From positions 267,174-331,173 of the forward strand of contig NMRB01000417.1 in assembly GCA_002633025.1 (NCBI GenBank): a stretch of 64,000 nt of DNA, written 5' to 3'. Each line of letters starts with the position of its first letter. Positions within the stretch are counted from its first letter, which is position 1. The stretch is from Notospermus geniculatus (taxonomy: Eukaryota > Nemertea > Pilidiophora > Heteronemertea > Lineidae). The notes below the pieces were generated by a model. It ran no database searches and had not been told where the DNA came from. It was given only the letters and a program-made list of their open reading frames with translations. Below, piece by piece: positions 21,940 to 34,316 of the stretch. Position numbers and translations under genes: made by a program.

Positions 21940-23333
21940 CAGACCTGCCTACCCCATTTTCAAGTTTGGGGGAAGAAGTTTCCCAAAAATGTGTACAATC
22001 GCATATTTTGGTGTACAATTACGAGCAAAGTTCCCTAAAAAAGTGTACAATTGCACATTTTGGTGTACACAATTGCAAACCCATGATTCAAGCCTTTCAA
22101 TCAACAGGAACCCACCGGTTCAGTCTGCACTTGTTTCTAAAGCATGAAATGCTGCCTTAGAACAAGGTATCTGTGGAAATGAATCAACAGAGAGCTCATA
22201 ACAAGGCAAGGACATCTAGCCCACTACCCCTTTAAGTGACCTCACAGACTGTCCCTTAAACTCAACAGCTGACGTGTGAGGCCAGTCTGACCGATGAGCA
22301 AGTGGGCAGATTTCCCCNNNNNNNNNNNNNNNNNNNNNNNNNNNNNNNNNNNNNNNNNNNNNNNNNNNNNNNNNNNNNNNNNNNNNNNNNNNNNNNNNNN
22401 NNNNNNNNNNNNNNNNNNNNNNNNNNNNNNNNNNNNNNNNNNNNNNNNNNNNNNNNNNNNNNNNNNNNNNNNNNNNNNNNNNNNNNNNNNNNNNNNNNNN
22501 NNNNNNNNNNNNNNNNNNNNNNNNNNNNNNNNNNNNNNNNNNNNNNNNNNNNNNNNNNNNNNNNNNNNNNNNNNNNNNNNNNNNNNNNNNNNNNNNNNNN
22601 NNNNNNNNNNNNNNNNNNNNNNNNNNNNNNNNNNNNNNNNNNNNNNNNNNNNNNNNNNNNNNNNNNNNNNNNNNNNNNNNNNNNNNNNNNNNNNNNNNNN
22701 NNNNNNNNNNNNNNNNNNNNNNNNNNNNNNNNNNNNNNNNNNNNNNNNNNNNNNNNNNNNNNNNNNNNNNNNNNNATAAATTGACTTGACAACACAGATT
22801 GAGGCGATTCATCTCGCTAATTTTCACGCTTCGAGTGATCTGGGCGCAGCCATTATTCCTCCTGCAGCCTACGTCACCAACTTTTGAGATCCATGACGCA
22901 TTGGTAGTGACTAGCCAATCAGCGAAGCTCCTCTTATTTTGAATTTTCGGAATAAGAAAATTCAATGGGAATTTCGTCCCGTGCCAGACCCTCGGTCTGG
23001 CGACCTCGGAGTATGACCGAGGGGCTGGTTGCGCGAGACTACCACGTGTCGGTCTCATCCAGTGCGTCTGGCGGCCAGGCATGTCCTTGTACCAATAGTA
23101 CAGAAACCCCCATAAAGGGCCAGGAACTCCAGGGGAAGGTTTTGGGGATGATATTGGAGACTTTGAAGGTGAAAATTTGTTTTATTTTGACGTTTCCTGA
23201 TCGTACGAAACAAAAATACAGCGTATTTGAGACACTTTTCTTTGCGTAAGAAATGACCCTCAAATCGTACAACGTACAATCACCGCATTCTGGCGTACAA
23301 AATACGCTAAATCGTACAATGTAGGCAGGTCTG
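21940..23333. mobile_element. 1.39 kb TIR element, 6-bp TSD CTTTCG, contains a gap
   Basis: The ends are cagacctgcctac (21940-21952) and its exact reverse complement (23321-23333). Flanks are CTTTCG at 21934-21939 and 23334-23339. Subterminal arrays of tgtacaat / cgtacaat occur inside both ends (21993-22075 and 23265-23320). The internal part is lost in a run of 458 N, so the true length is unknown. No transposase is visible. A minus-strand open frame reaches from 23082 to the gap with no motif I know. The design matches the element at 5460-6819. Confidence 0.85.
22318..22775. other. Assembly gap (458 N)
   Basis: Run of N. Frames that cross it are artefacts of the gap. Confidence 0.99.
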
Positions 23334-24089
23334 CTTTCGAAACAAAACTTGATTAGTTCCGTAATTTCGTTTTTTTCTGCTTTCTGAAAAACCTGCCATT
23401 TACTAAAACCATAATTCAGTGCAATCTTTCTACCTCATTCGAATTTGTCAAAGAAAGGAATTTCGTAGACTTCCACGAACTTTTTCTCACCTCCTGCTAA
23501 TCACCAAGCAAAGCAACCAACGAACTCGCTCCAGCATCACGCAACCAGAAGCAATGCCCACATGGTGCCCTCCTGTCATTACCGTGAATAATCCCCTCAA
23601 ATACCTCCAGAATTTTCATCAATATACCACGGCTTCAAATTCACAACTAAAAGAAAAATGAAATTAAGGCAGAAGAATAATCTAATGAGATCATTATTCA
23701 AATCAACTCGCTGTGTTGGAATGCGTTGTCAAGGTAACAAGAATCACATTTCTTTCTCTAATTCTATCATCTCCACGGCGATGAAGAAAACAGCCAGTTC
23801 AACATTATCTCGATTTTTTCTTTGATTTTTGCCCAATAATCAAAAAATATCAGAGCAGTTAAAGACACATATCAAATGTTTCAGGAATTCTCCTCCGACA
23901 ATGGGGCAAATCACCTGGAAGGCCATCCTCGCACCCAGGGTCTTCACAAACGGCTCCCCTTCTCGCGCTTGAGGGAGGGTACGACCGTAAATGACCTGAG
24001 ATTCTCAGGATGCTGGAAGGCATATTTTCACCACACTTCAATTTGTGACCAAACACAATTTTTAGGTATACATAGAACTTAAGTGCAGA

Positions 24090-24148
24090 TGACGTCATCA
24101 CAGAAAAATCTGCCATCTTGACGGTCAAATTCATGTCAAATGACGTCA
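24090..24148. promoter_or_regulatory. Two perfect CRE motifs
   Basis: TGACGTCA occurs at 24090-24097 and 24141-24148. Function is not shown. Confidence 0.3.
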
Positions 24149-24282
24149 CTGACCAGCGTGATGCAATTTGTCATCAGCGCAGGTTTTCATACATACATGT
24201 ATTTTGGAAAATATATAGCCAAACTCAAAGTAAACCAAAATACTTCTTTGACATTCTGACAGATTTCAAATTTTCTTGAAAT

Positions 24283-24530
24283 TAATAATAATAATGTGCC
24301 GCTTTTATATAGCGCTTTCCACTGTAATACAGTCTCGAAGCGCTTCACATTATTACCCCAGTCTCTCCAGAAACCTTTCTGGGGAACTCAAGGAGCAGCT
24401 ACAATACAGCGCTCACTTGATCCTTTCAGACCAGTTGAGAGTACAGAGTGGTGAATCAACTGGGAATCGAACCTGCGACCTCTCGATCACGAGTCCGACG
24501 CTCTGCCACTGCACCACCACGCTCCCCAGC
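24283..24530 (-). mobile_element. SINE-D with AAT-rich tail, minus strand
   Basis: Read on the minus strand, the head has an A box (gtggtgcagtggcagagcg) and B box (ggttcgattcc). The body ends in aagcgctatataaaagcgg, followed by an (ATT)n tail at the left edge, 24283-24295. The agcgctatataaa plus short-repeat tail is a pattern many animal SINEs share with partner LINEs. It is the only copy found here and looks nearly full-length (about 248 bp). Confidence 0.8.
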
Positions 24531-24565
24531 CTGAATTTTTCAAGGGTGGTTCTTCAGTACCCAGT

Positions 24566-24834
24566 ACCCTCTGGTGGCAACCCAGGCCACATACTGTGCC
24601 CAAGCACCCCCTAGCGGCAACCCAGGCCACATACTGTGCCCAAGCACCCTCTGGCGGCAACCCAGGCCACATACTGTGCCCAAGCACCCTCTGGTGGAAA
24701 CCCAGGCCACATACTGTGCCCAAGCACCCTCTGGTGGCAACCCAGGCCACATACTGTGCCCAAGCACCCTCTGGTGGAAACCCAGGCCACATACTGTGCC
24801 CAAGCACCCTCTGGTGGCAACCCAGGCCACATAC
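24566..24834. repeat. 40-bp minisatellite, seven units
   Basis: The unit starts accctctggtggcaaccc, followed by aggccacatactgtgcccaa and gc. Units start at 24566 and every 40 bp to 24806, with very few differences. Its motif ccctctggcgg also forms the inner end of the CAGGG elements (8360, 57990), so the array may have grown from such an end. Long frames on both strands are side effects. Confidence 0.95.
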
Positions 24835-25342
24835 CCCTTCGAAGACAATCTGAAGACAATGGTTCATCTAAGTTCTGACCCATCTAATCAAAGTAGCATA
24901 AACTTTATAAATTACCTCCAATTGAACGATTAATCTATCGTCGTCTTCTGACTCACGAATAGCAAGACGTAATTTGTGTAATGGTCCCGAGACAATTGGT
25001 ACCTTTATTTTGTTACCATGTCTAAACTGTATTTGATTTCATCAGAGGAACAGGGGCGCACATGGATTTGTCAGAGAGATACTAAAGTGATGAGGCAAGT
25101 GTAGAATATGATGAAGATGGAGCCGGGAGAGAGAGAGTGGAGAGAGCTCGGCTCAACTACTGGGATCACAGTTTTTCGAGTGTAGAATCTTCATAAGACA
25201 CGTCTAGAGTATAGAACATGAGAAGTGAGGAAAGTGGAAATGATGCTAGGACATCAACTCTCCTCTTCCAATTTCAATTTTTGTGGATTCGCCAGAACCA
25301 CTCATTTGGCATATGTCCTCTAGTTGATTTGAATATCAGTAC

Positions 25343-25895
25343 TTACAAGGTCTGGTTCACCTGTGCCACTCCACTTGGCATACCTGCTGACCACCTGGAC
25401 TAACTGAACAGTTTTGGTTCACCCATACCACTCTACTTGGCATACCTAGTATAAACACCAGGACTTACACCAGGACACCAGGACTTACTAAGTCTGGTTC
25501 ACCTGTGCCACTCCACTTGGCATACCTTTTGACCACCTGGACTTAATAGTTATGGTTCACCTGTGCCACTCTACTTGGCACACCTTATGACCCCCTAGAC
25601 TTAATAGGTCTGATTCACCTGTGCCACCCTACTTGGCATTTTTGATCACCTGGACTAAATAGGTCTGCTTCACCTGTGCCACTCCACTTGGCATAACTTT
25701 TGACAAGCAGGACTTAATAGCTGGTCAAGGTCCCCTGTGCCAGCCTACCTGGCCTATCTCTTGGATATCAGGATTTAATAGGTCTGGTTCACCTGAGCCA
25801 CTCTAGTTGGCATCACTTTTGACCACCTGCACTTTGAGGTCTGGTTCACCTGAGCCATATCCACTTGACATAACTTCTGGACACACTGACATACA
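25343..25895. repeat. Degenerate minisatellite of about 58 bp, about ten units
   Basis: Landmarks tctggttcacctgtgccac, ccacttggcatacct and gaccacctggacttaa repeat in order with changing spacing. Divergence between units is high. Confidence 0.85.
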
Positions 25896-26300
25896 TGTAA
25901 TCTGCCCGCTCCATTTGACTGACATACTCAACTAAACCTTTGGACTTTGCGGCTAACAAATCCCTAAACCATAAAAACAACCATCATCAACATTAAACAC
26001 TTAATTTTTTACCCTGGCATCAATTCTTCCTGCACCATAAACAACCTTGCCTACATTAAGTTGTTTTATTTCCCTTATGACTCGCCGATGGGCCGCTCTC
26101 TTTTCTACTAATCAAATTCCACGCGGATGTGCAGGTGAATTCATTTGGATTAAGTGGTAGGAAAATGCCGCACATCCTTACGCAATGCCACTTACAGCAG
26201 TGGGAATTGTAACATTGCTTCAGAGTCAAGAATCATTCCATTGCTTTCAGGATCCAAGGTGCTGTGTTGGGTCATTCCTGATTGCTGGTGGGGAGGTAGT

Positions 26301-26400
26301 ATAAGTAAAGTCGTCTCCGAATTTCGCAAATTTTCGACCCCAACCGGTGTCTTCCTCAGGCACTTTCTAGTAGAGATCCCAGAAGTGAATGATATCCCAC
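26301..26400 (+). repeat. Repeat F, single arm
   Basis: It matches one arm of the inverted repeat at 48585-48780, including tctccgaatttcgcaaattt, gtcttcctcaggcactttct and agatcccagaagtgaatg. Confidence 0.8.
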
Positions 26401-26689
26401 GGAATTCCCAGTCTATGTTCTGATAGGAGAATGCTACATTTCCTTATGTGATGCCAGTTACAGCTGGGGAATTATAACATTTTCAAAGTCAATCACTCCA
26501 ACACTTTCTGGATCCATGGTCAAGTTGTTTGGGGTCATTCATGATTGCTGGGGGTGGAGAGTTGGCAGAGATTCTGAGAAATTCCCTGTCTGCATTCAAG
26601 TAGAACACCACACACCCTTACGGAATGCCAGATACAGATGTGAGGAATTGCTTGTGGAATCCTAAGAAATTCCCTGACTGTACTCTACC

Positions 26690-26724
26690 CAGGAGGGGGG
26701 GTACTCTACCCAGGGGGGGGGGTC
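26690..26724. repeat. Duplicated G-rich tract
   Basis: tactctacccagg followed by a run of G occurs twice in tandem (gaggggggg, then gggggggggg). It is low complexity and prone to slippage. Confidence 0.7.
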
Positions 26725-27089
26725 AATTCCTAGGTGCTACCACATCTATCTGTTTGTTGGTTCTTGGACATCTGGTACCCGGACAATTCATACCGGACAA
26801 TTTGTACTGGACAATTTGCTTCAAATTACCGGTACCCAGAATATCAGGCAAGAAAACTGTCTGACTTTCATTTTAGACCTTCTTGTGACATTCTCGTCAT
26901 GCTCACTTACTTTCATTAGAAGCCTCTCAGTGTGAAAACTTTAGAAATACGCAAGCCTTTTTCATCTCCTCCTGTCACTTCCATCACTTTACTAGAGCCC
27001 TACGATTGCTATTCTCCTTTGGTACGTGATTTAGAGGGTCATATTCAGTAGGAGGTGCTCAAAACTGTTAATGGATGCCAATTTTTGAT

Positions 27090-28060
27090 TAGGTAGTCAC
27101 AGGAAATGGTACCAATGACTAGCATTTTTTGAGACAATTTCACATGAATTCGCCACGAATGATTCCATGTAATTTCCGTGGTATTTTGCCACGATAGTTA
27201 ATAGTGATTTTCGCGCCAAGTGGTATTGTATTTGCCGTATCATGCATGCAGTAATGATGATTTCGCCGATCTGGTTTGTGACTCTCGTCTGATATAAAAC
27301 ACATGTACGCGAGTTAATGTCCCACGGAATGACCGCCGTCATTAGTCTTTGCGCTAGCCCTATTATATCCCATAATGCAATTAGAGATTTGGCCGTCATG
27401 CATGGTAACAATGGTCCAACTCTAACCAATACGAGTGGGCCAGTGGAGTTTTGTTTAATAGCTAATAACAGTCCGCGATTCATCTCCTGGTGGGCATTGC
27501 GGTGGTTGTGCGCTAAACCTGGTGCGGCATACTAATGCTGTTAGGGGAGTAGCTGTAGGTATTATGTAGGATTAGGTAGCAGGAACAAAAGTAATTAATG
27601 AAGTCAGGGTAAATTGCATTTTGGCTCCAGCATCACTGACATGATGCAGGGGATACATCAGTACAAGGCATATCGATGCTGACGAAAATTCATAACTAGC
27701 ATATGTAAAGTCATCATCATAGATTATAGTGTTTCGAATCTTCGGGGATTTTTAGCTTAGGGGGCATGGGTATGGAGCAGGCATTGGCCAATCAGAAGGC
27801 AGCATGTATTGTTAGCATTCCGATGGATGTATAGCAGATACAAAGGACAGATGAGGTCTACTAATTAGCCTTATTGCTGATTAGTACGGTACTCCACGAG
27901 CATCATAAATACGTTTGTCCTTCAGTACATGATCAACAAAGTTATAATTAAAATATACACTTGGTATATCTTGACTATTGGGTATTAGTGGCGACGTTGA
28001 CAATAACAATGGGACGACGTCAAGGACACACTTCGGACTGACAACTGCTGTGCATCCCTA
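27090..28060. other. Low-repeat block, candidate conserved non-coding DNA
   Basis: There is no repeat similarity to the rest of the window. The 128-codon minus-strand frame at 27097-27483 has no recognised motif and overlaps a plus-strand frame. Confidence 0.3.
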
Positions 28061-28910
28061 ATAAACAGGTATCCCCAGATTTTGGGGGGGCATAACAGCA
28101 GCAAAACAGTCATTAATTTTCATTTCCACTAGGCACAGGCAGATCTTGGGGGGGGGGGGCACGTGGCCCCTTATGCCACAAAAATCTGCTTTATTACTTT
28201 GAGGTTTAGCATTTTCAAAGTAAAGTGCCACCTCTTTATTGTTAGTGTACTTGCATTCCCCTCCCTTATCCAAACCCCAAGATCGACTCGATCCCTGCTG
28301 AATACACACACCATCAAGGGGACGATAGGTGGCAATACCATTCAATGCACCTAGACGCAAACGGTGAGTTGCCGAAACACAAAGTGTTAATCAAAGACTG
28401 CTGAGACAGTTTCATTTCATCCTAAGATTTATTCCAAAATGCCTGAGTGATTTGGAAGTTTACTTTACTGGTCTCAAGGGGGAGCTGGCTTTATCAGTCA
28501 GCAGCAGGAATCAGTGACTTGAGCAGGAGGATCAGAGCTCACCTTGGGACAAGATATAATTAACTTTAACTTTAAAGGTAGTGAAATTGATGAGTTCAGT
28601 TGTGGCATGGAAGGTAGACTTCACTCGAAGGAGTGTCATCAGTGATGAAGGATTTTATTCGAGGATTTGAAGAGTTGTCTGTGGTTTTGGAGGCAAAAGA
28701 AATCTGGGATTTCTGTAGCAAGTTGTAAGATTCGGCAGTCAGGGTGGTAGAGTGAAAACATCAATCCCTGTCACGTCTGAGGCTGGGGGTTTGATTCTAA
28801 GTCAGACCAGTATTTGGAGGGAGAGAGTGGATGACTTTCTTGGGGAAGAAGATTTTAGTCATTGATAGCTGAGGCAGCGGCAACAACAAGGCCCCTCACT
28901 TCTTGGGGGG

Positions 28911-29260
28911 AGCCTTAATAGCACAGTGGTTATCATGTCCGCATAGGTTTGAATCCAGCCTGGGCCACATGGGATTAATCATCCCTGGCTCTTCACGTCC
29001 GGTGCATGGGACAGTAGGCCACAGTTCCTTGTACCCCATGCCTTTGCAAGTGCTGGCAATTGATGCCTTATGCGAGGGTCCGTGGGTTTGAGTCCGGTAG
29101 GAAGCTCTGTCTTTCACCTTAGAAACCTGTTATTATTTCATACCTTTGCAAGGGCAAGTAAAAGACCCCATCCAAGTGAGGAACATGAGTAGCTTGCGAT
29201 GGCCTCTTCTGTACTTACCATGGCCAATAATACCGTGGCTTCGGCCCTGACAGAAAAATG
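28911..29260 (+). mobile_element. SINE-A, full head and tail, split by a SINE-C insertion
   Basis: The head has agcacagtggttatcatgtc (A box) and gtttgaatcc (B box). The body continues catgggattaatcatccctg and ends ggcttcggccctgacag. It is interrupted at 29051-29142 by another SINE fragment flanked by a 10-bp target duplication. Confidence 0.9.
29051..29142 (+). mobile_element. SINE-C fragment inserted in SINE-A, 10-bp TSD
   Basis: The direct repeat cctttgcaag at 29041-29050 and 29143-29152 flanks it exactly. The insert carries a B-box-like gggtttgagtcc and gaagctctgtctttcacctt. The same family lies on the minus strand at 37417-37529. The 5' end is truncated, as expected for target-primed insertion. 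Confidence 0.9.
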
Positions 29261-29263
29261 TAA

Positions 29264-29431
29264 TACAGTCCCCCCTTGCTATTACGAACCCTTCGGGTTC
29301 CAAGGGTTAAGTTCATACTAATGCGGAGTTCATAGCGAGGATTTACATACATGTCACGCAGTTTTGGGAGCCAGATGTTGGGTTCGTAATATTCGTAAAA
29401 TCGAGGTTCGTAAGAGCGAGGGAGGACTGTA
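29264..29431. mobile_element. pogo/Tigger-like MITE, 168 bp, TA ends
   Basis: The left end is tacagtccccccttgctatt and the right end is the reverse complement of tacagtcctccctcgctctt. Both arms continue acgaacc. The CAGTC start, the gctnttacgaac arm and TA at each border are typical of pogo/Tigger miniature elements. It sits at the 3' tail of the SINE-A copy. Confidence 0.85.
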
Positions 29432-29881
29432 CAAGATTCACACGATATCCAATACGGAGTTTGAAGATTATACCTGAGTACAACTTTCTCCATCACCACA
29501 CCATAGCACACCATCCATGACTGCCGACACCATGGCATCACTCTTACTGATTTCAAACTATGGGTCATAGGTACACTCTTTCATTACTTGTTCAAATTGG
29601 TTTGTCCACCAATTGATAACTGTCTCACAAAGTTGATCTCACGTAAAACTGGCCATAACACAGCATTAGACAACCTGTGATCAGCATTCTGAAATCTACG
29701 TATGATTTTGTAAGTTCAGCATGAAACGACATCCAAGTTGTGCGATATGGAAGAGGGATCTTTTGAGATAATCTCAATCCAATTAAGAATGGATGTTGAG
29801 AGAAAGGTACAACTCAATAGTAGACTAGAGTGATAGAATAAATTGCTTCTTTGCAATGGAATATCAGGCCAGGAGTTATAG

Positions 29882-30113
29882 ACCGTTCTCAAACTGACGT
29901 AAACGACAAAGATCTGCCGAAATCTCAACCACAACCTCGGTCTGAAACTGAATGTGATGCAGAGAACCCCACGACAGTGACTTCGACGACGTTGCGTCAG
30001 AGTCGACCATTGCTGAATCATGGATGGGCGTCACGTCAGCTGGTTTCAGATCGAGGTTGTGGTTGCGATTTTGGCGGAAGTGAGCAGCTCTGCGAATTCG
30101 AGAATCGTCCATA
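29882..30113. mobile_element. MITE-3, copy 1 (palindromic)
   Basis: The first half has caaccacaacctcggtctga and the second half cagatcgaggttgtggttgc, so the two halves pair over about 45 bp. The central part (ccccacgacagtgacttcga) is shared with four other copies at 37100, 51711, 60986 and 63139. One end is the ttctc variant and the other the ttctcgaattcgc variant. Confidence 0.9.
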
Positions 30114-30119
30114 CCTCAA

Positions 30120-32160
30120 AATACACCTCAACACCGACTGGCCATCCACGACTATATCACCAAATCACCTCACGCCATTACGGCCATCACCACAACAGGT
30201 TAACAATAAACATGGCCATTTAGACATCAGCGCCACTAACAAACAACTCATTAGGGTCTCATCTAGTGAAAGTGGCCAATTATGAGGAACCAATCAGAAT
30301 TCTTGACGGCAATGCGTGGCCACTAACCACCGTGAACGGAAACACCTGGTCAAGATGGTAAATCATATCGCCATTCTACGCCAACACCGCTTGTGGCAGA
30401 ATTAACACTAAATGCATTTAATGTAAGAAAATCCCACGCCACCCTGGCCAATCTGCCAATTTCCTTTCCCGTACACCTGAGTCGTGTTATGAGCTCCACG
30501 ATATTGCTTTAAGTGCCGAGAACCCTCAGCTCTATTAGTAATTGCCCACTGCGGATTGAAACAAATTGTGCACCTTTTTGCCAATTTGCCGACAATGCGC
30601 ATAATTGAAATAAGTTACCTATGGATGTGCGCCTAAAGCTCCCAGGTAAAATGATTGTATTGAATTACGGGACGCTGTCGCGGAGCAAAACGCTATTTAG
30701 ATTATGTCACACCTCGAGTCATGATTGCGCGGTAACACACGAAGTGACGAGGAAAGTGAATCACCGATGGAGATTTGTGGGCGCATCGCCTTTTATTGAG
30801 CTGCACTTGAAACACTTAACCCTCTCCTGAGGCTCCTGCCAGCCTATATCTATAGGAAGCTGAACATGCAAGTATGACAATCCTCTGACATTTGGATGGA
30901 AACAATCGGCATGGAAATTGAGATTTGGGATGAAATTTGTTCAACCAGGACATGGCGACTTCAGAAGGAATACTCGAGTTCATTCCTGCACAGAGTTGGC
31001 TCTCAATGGTCAATGTGAGGCTTTACTACCTTTAGAGGCTGCCTGTTAGCAGTTCAGTGACATAAATGACTGCCTGTAGTTTTCTATGGCTGAGTTTCCC
31101 AGCTGGAGCCAACATACATGAGAAAACTCTTGTATGGAACATTGTCTTCAGGGGATTGGTTTAGTACGCTTGCAGGGCCTATTCGGAAAGCCCGTGCAGA
31201 AGTTGCGGTATGTAAGTAGACTGGTTCTCTATCGTGTCACAATGCTTTCACCATAAGAATGGGAGATAAAACCAGTTCATGTTGCAGAACTGCAAACCCA
31301 GCGAAAGTTTGTGAATGTGATCCCTGATCCTAACCTACCTGAGAACCAGAAATACGCCCCAAGAACACAAAGGTAGAGAATCTCGAGGGAAAGTGCTATC
31401 AATGTAAATGACTTGCCAATGGCTCCCCCATGATGAAGCCCAGGAGACAGAATCCCACAACAAAGCATCACCATGCTGTCTTGCTACCTATCACAGCCTA
31501 TAATGCGGTTACGGGATGAGTTAGCTTCGGGCATTGTGCAATGACAGCTCTCGTGTTTGCATGGCATTGTTCGCAATGTTCCAGGGAAATGATAACGCGA
31601 AAGTTGCCACTGAAATGCCGTCTTGAGGCGATACGGAAGGCGGAAATGATAGCACGAGAATTACCGAGTGTGATGATAGAGCGCGTTGGTAGATGTCTTA
31701 TCACATGGTCACTGGTGCTTGGCAAAGTCTAATTAATCTCCTGTCTTCTGTGACTGCATCGTAAACCTCCTTCGGACATGCCCGTGGCGGGCAATGAACG
31801 GCGCACAGATCAACCAGGTCTGCTGTAAATCAACTAGATAATGGCATTTCTCAGTTAGTGATTTCTTCATAAAAACTATTGTAAAGTCTGTGGTTGACTT
31901 CATGGGTTGCAATAAGGAAGATGATGCAATGAGTATTGTCTTTCTACATGGGGTATGGAAAACAGGAGTACATTGACCCTTTCAGACGAACCCAGTTGAT
32001 GATGACCACAACAACGCCACCTTTGTTCCTATCAACCCATGGTTCTTTCCTTTGCCATACAGATCGCAAAAGACGTGTCAGGCAAGTTGGAGACATTTTG
32101 TATGGTGGCATCACTAGGATAAATATCAAGAAGTCAACTTCCAGAAACTTGGCATCACTA
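30120..32160. other. Low-repeat block, candidate conserved non-coding DNA
   Basis: No repeats or credible coding frames were found. Segments at 30150-30830 and 31500-31740 contain several AT-rich homeobox-like and CpG-containing motifs between more ordinary DNA, which is how regulatory conserved elements often look. Cross-species alignment would be needed to show it. Confidence 0.3.
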
Positions 32161-32169
32161 GGAGATCAG

Positions 32170-32342
32170 CAGCGGAACCAGGATTTAGGGAAAGAGGGGG
32201 CACCTTGTGCTACTAAACATTGAAGTCTGCGGTGAATTCCAAAGATTTGCTCCAAATTCCAGAATTTCACGGTTGATTTTACAGATTTGTTGGCCAAAAG
32301 AGGGCAAGTGTCCCCGTGTGCCCCCCCTTGGATCCACGCCTG
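32170..32342. mobile_element. 173-bp CAG-ended MITE, 5-bp TSD ATCAG
   Basis: The left end is cagcggaaccaggattt and the right end is the reverse complement of caggcgtggatccaagg. ATCAG flanks it at 32165-32169 and 32343-32347. Its right half is also found at about 8892-8977. Confidence 0.75.
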
Positions 32343-32349
32343 ATCAGGG

Positions 32350-34310
32350 ATTCCGATTTGCTCCAACACAAATATTTGACAACATACATGTAGGCAAATA
32401 AGCACGGCCAAGACCTTTGTGGGCAGTAACAGTGTAAGGGAGAGATAATGCTGTGGGGGTAGGAGCTGGAGAGCTGAGACACAAGAGGCACTCAGGCCAT
32501 TCATCCGTTTAACGATGGGTACGAAATACTTGTAAGATCAGAACAACCTGCAAAATCAGAAACAGCATCCTCCCACAGCAGAGGTTTTTACCTCGCTCCT
32601 CTTCATCCACTCACACAGTGATTGTACGAAGAGGAGACAGACCAAAGCCCTGCTATGGGAGGATGAGAAACAGGGCCTCTGTGTACCTAGGGCTGTATTA
32701 ACAGCTCTGGCTCATCCTGGATTCCAGCACGGGCTGCATCCTAACCATCCTTGCTCCAACAACAGAGACAAAGACCGCCTTGCCGTAATCACAAAGAAAT
32801 GAACGTATCAGACATTAGGCAGTAGGATTAGCAGATGGTTTCATGGTGCCTCAAGGTGATCTAATATAATCATAATCTAACGTCATTTGGTCAATTGCGA
32901 CTTGACCCCTGACCTCTGCTCTGATTGGCTCCGTGACATATTGCGCTGCGTTCACGTATGTCAAGATTTAATCGCTTAAATGTAAGGTACGTGGACTGTT
33001 GGACTATTTTCAGTCAGCAATACAATGACTCCTGCCACTTAATGTTGCATAACTGAATTAAGGGTAAATTTCTGAATTGTGACATCTCCGTTGGGAGTTG
33101 ACTGCACGCCACGATAGCTCTATTGCCACGGGAACACCTGTCCAACCTTAATGGTTGCTTCGGAGGCTTGGGAACGGCCATTATCACGAGAAGTCACAAC
33201 TGACCACACCGCGGTACAACTTACCGTTTATTCAATTAACTGACATGATGCTGACCGTATCATGTTAACATTCTTCGAAATGTCGCCCAACAAATTGACA
33301 GTTTAACCCATAAAGGACCTGAGTGGTTCGGAAAGATAACTTTTTCTCAAGTGTCAAACAAAATCTCACGATATCGTACCACCATGCGACGTTTTTAAAG
33401 TGAACTAGTCGTGGCGGTCAAGGTGTCTAAATAGAGAATCAAATGCCGCCATCTTGAAAACAGTACTCATAATCGGGAATTTATTGCCTATAAGAGTATA
33501 TTAATTTGCGCAACGGCTGTGGCTTTGCTGCCTTCGAATAGCATTTAGAACACGGTCAACTGCAAATCTAGGCTTATCTAGTGATGTAATCCGCTAAAAT
33601 ACGAAATTTGTAATTTCAAAATTGTGAATTTCGAGGGCCGTAAAATTATTCTTTTGTGTCGTTTTTGACTACTGTGACTAATTCCCTTTAAGCAATTTGC
33701 AACAAATATCAACTCCCTACCAACATAACAAGGGTTGTTCGGTGGTTATTCCTGGGGTGCTTGCACGAAATATCTGCAGCACAGAAGCAGAAAAAATGTA
33801 CCTAATTCCTAAATCACAACTCTGAGAGCAGAGGTGACACCGACAGCAAAATTGTAAATTTTTGCGACTCTGGGTCATTCATGATCGCCGAGGTGTTAAA
33901 TACAGCCTTTGTTGTTCATTACTGAGCTGGATTTGCACCCACGGATGGGTGGGGTAGGCCACATGTTCCCCTCATAAAGGTAGCAACCCATTAATCTACC
34001 TGCGCAGGAGGGCTTGATGTGATCTGATTGTGCTGCTCACCTATGATTTAAGAATTATTTTGCGAGCGCATCCAAGCTTACATAATGGTGTGGCACGCTT
34101 TCCTATCCTTTGTGCTCAGCGAGACTTTATGACAGAGTGTCAAAGGGCACGCAGGACTTTGTAATCATGGCTATATTTTGATAGCTTTCACAGTATGGAG
34201 GTAGACAGCGAGGCTCAGGGAAATTTGCCGCAGTCAAACTTACACGGTCATGACAGTTCATTCTTGAGGCATTAACACACTTGTCTGGAGTGCAGTGTGA
34301 TTTTCTGATT
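32350..34310. other. Low-repeat block, no gene recognised
   Basis: About 2 kb without recognisable mobile elements. A CCAAT-like gattggctccgtgacat (32924) and a RUNX-like tgaccacaccgcggt (33201) were noticed, but isolated motifs prove nothing. Confidence 0.3.
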
Positions 34311-34316
34311 TTCTCA

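Noticed and set aside
22216-23082. 288-codon minus-strand frame
   Set aside because: More than half of it is N. The sequenced ends show no recognised domain.
24566-24834. CRISPR-like array (regular 40-bp spacing)
   Set aside because: The whole unit repeats with no variable spacers, and the setting is a eukaryotic genome, so it is a minisatellite.
24487-24933. Long repeat-containing frames on both strands
   Set aside because: They follow from the 40-bp minisatellite and adjacent SINE. Both strands are open at once, which argues against a real gene.
27097-27483. 128-codon minus-strand frame as a gene
   Set aside because: No recognised motif, and it overlaps a plus-strand frame. Reported only as low-repeat DNA.
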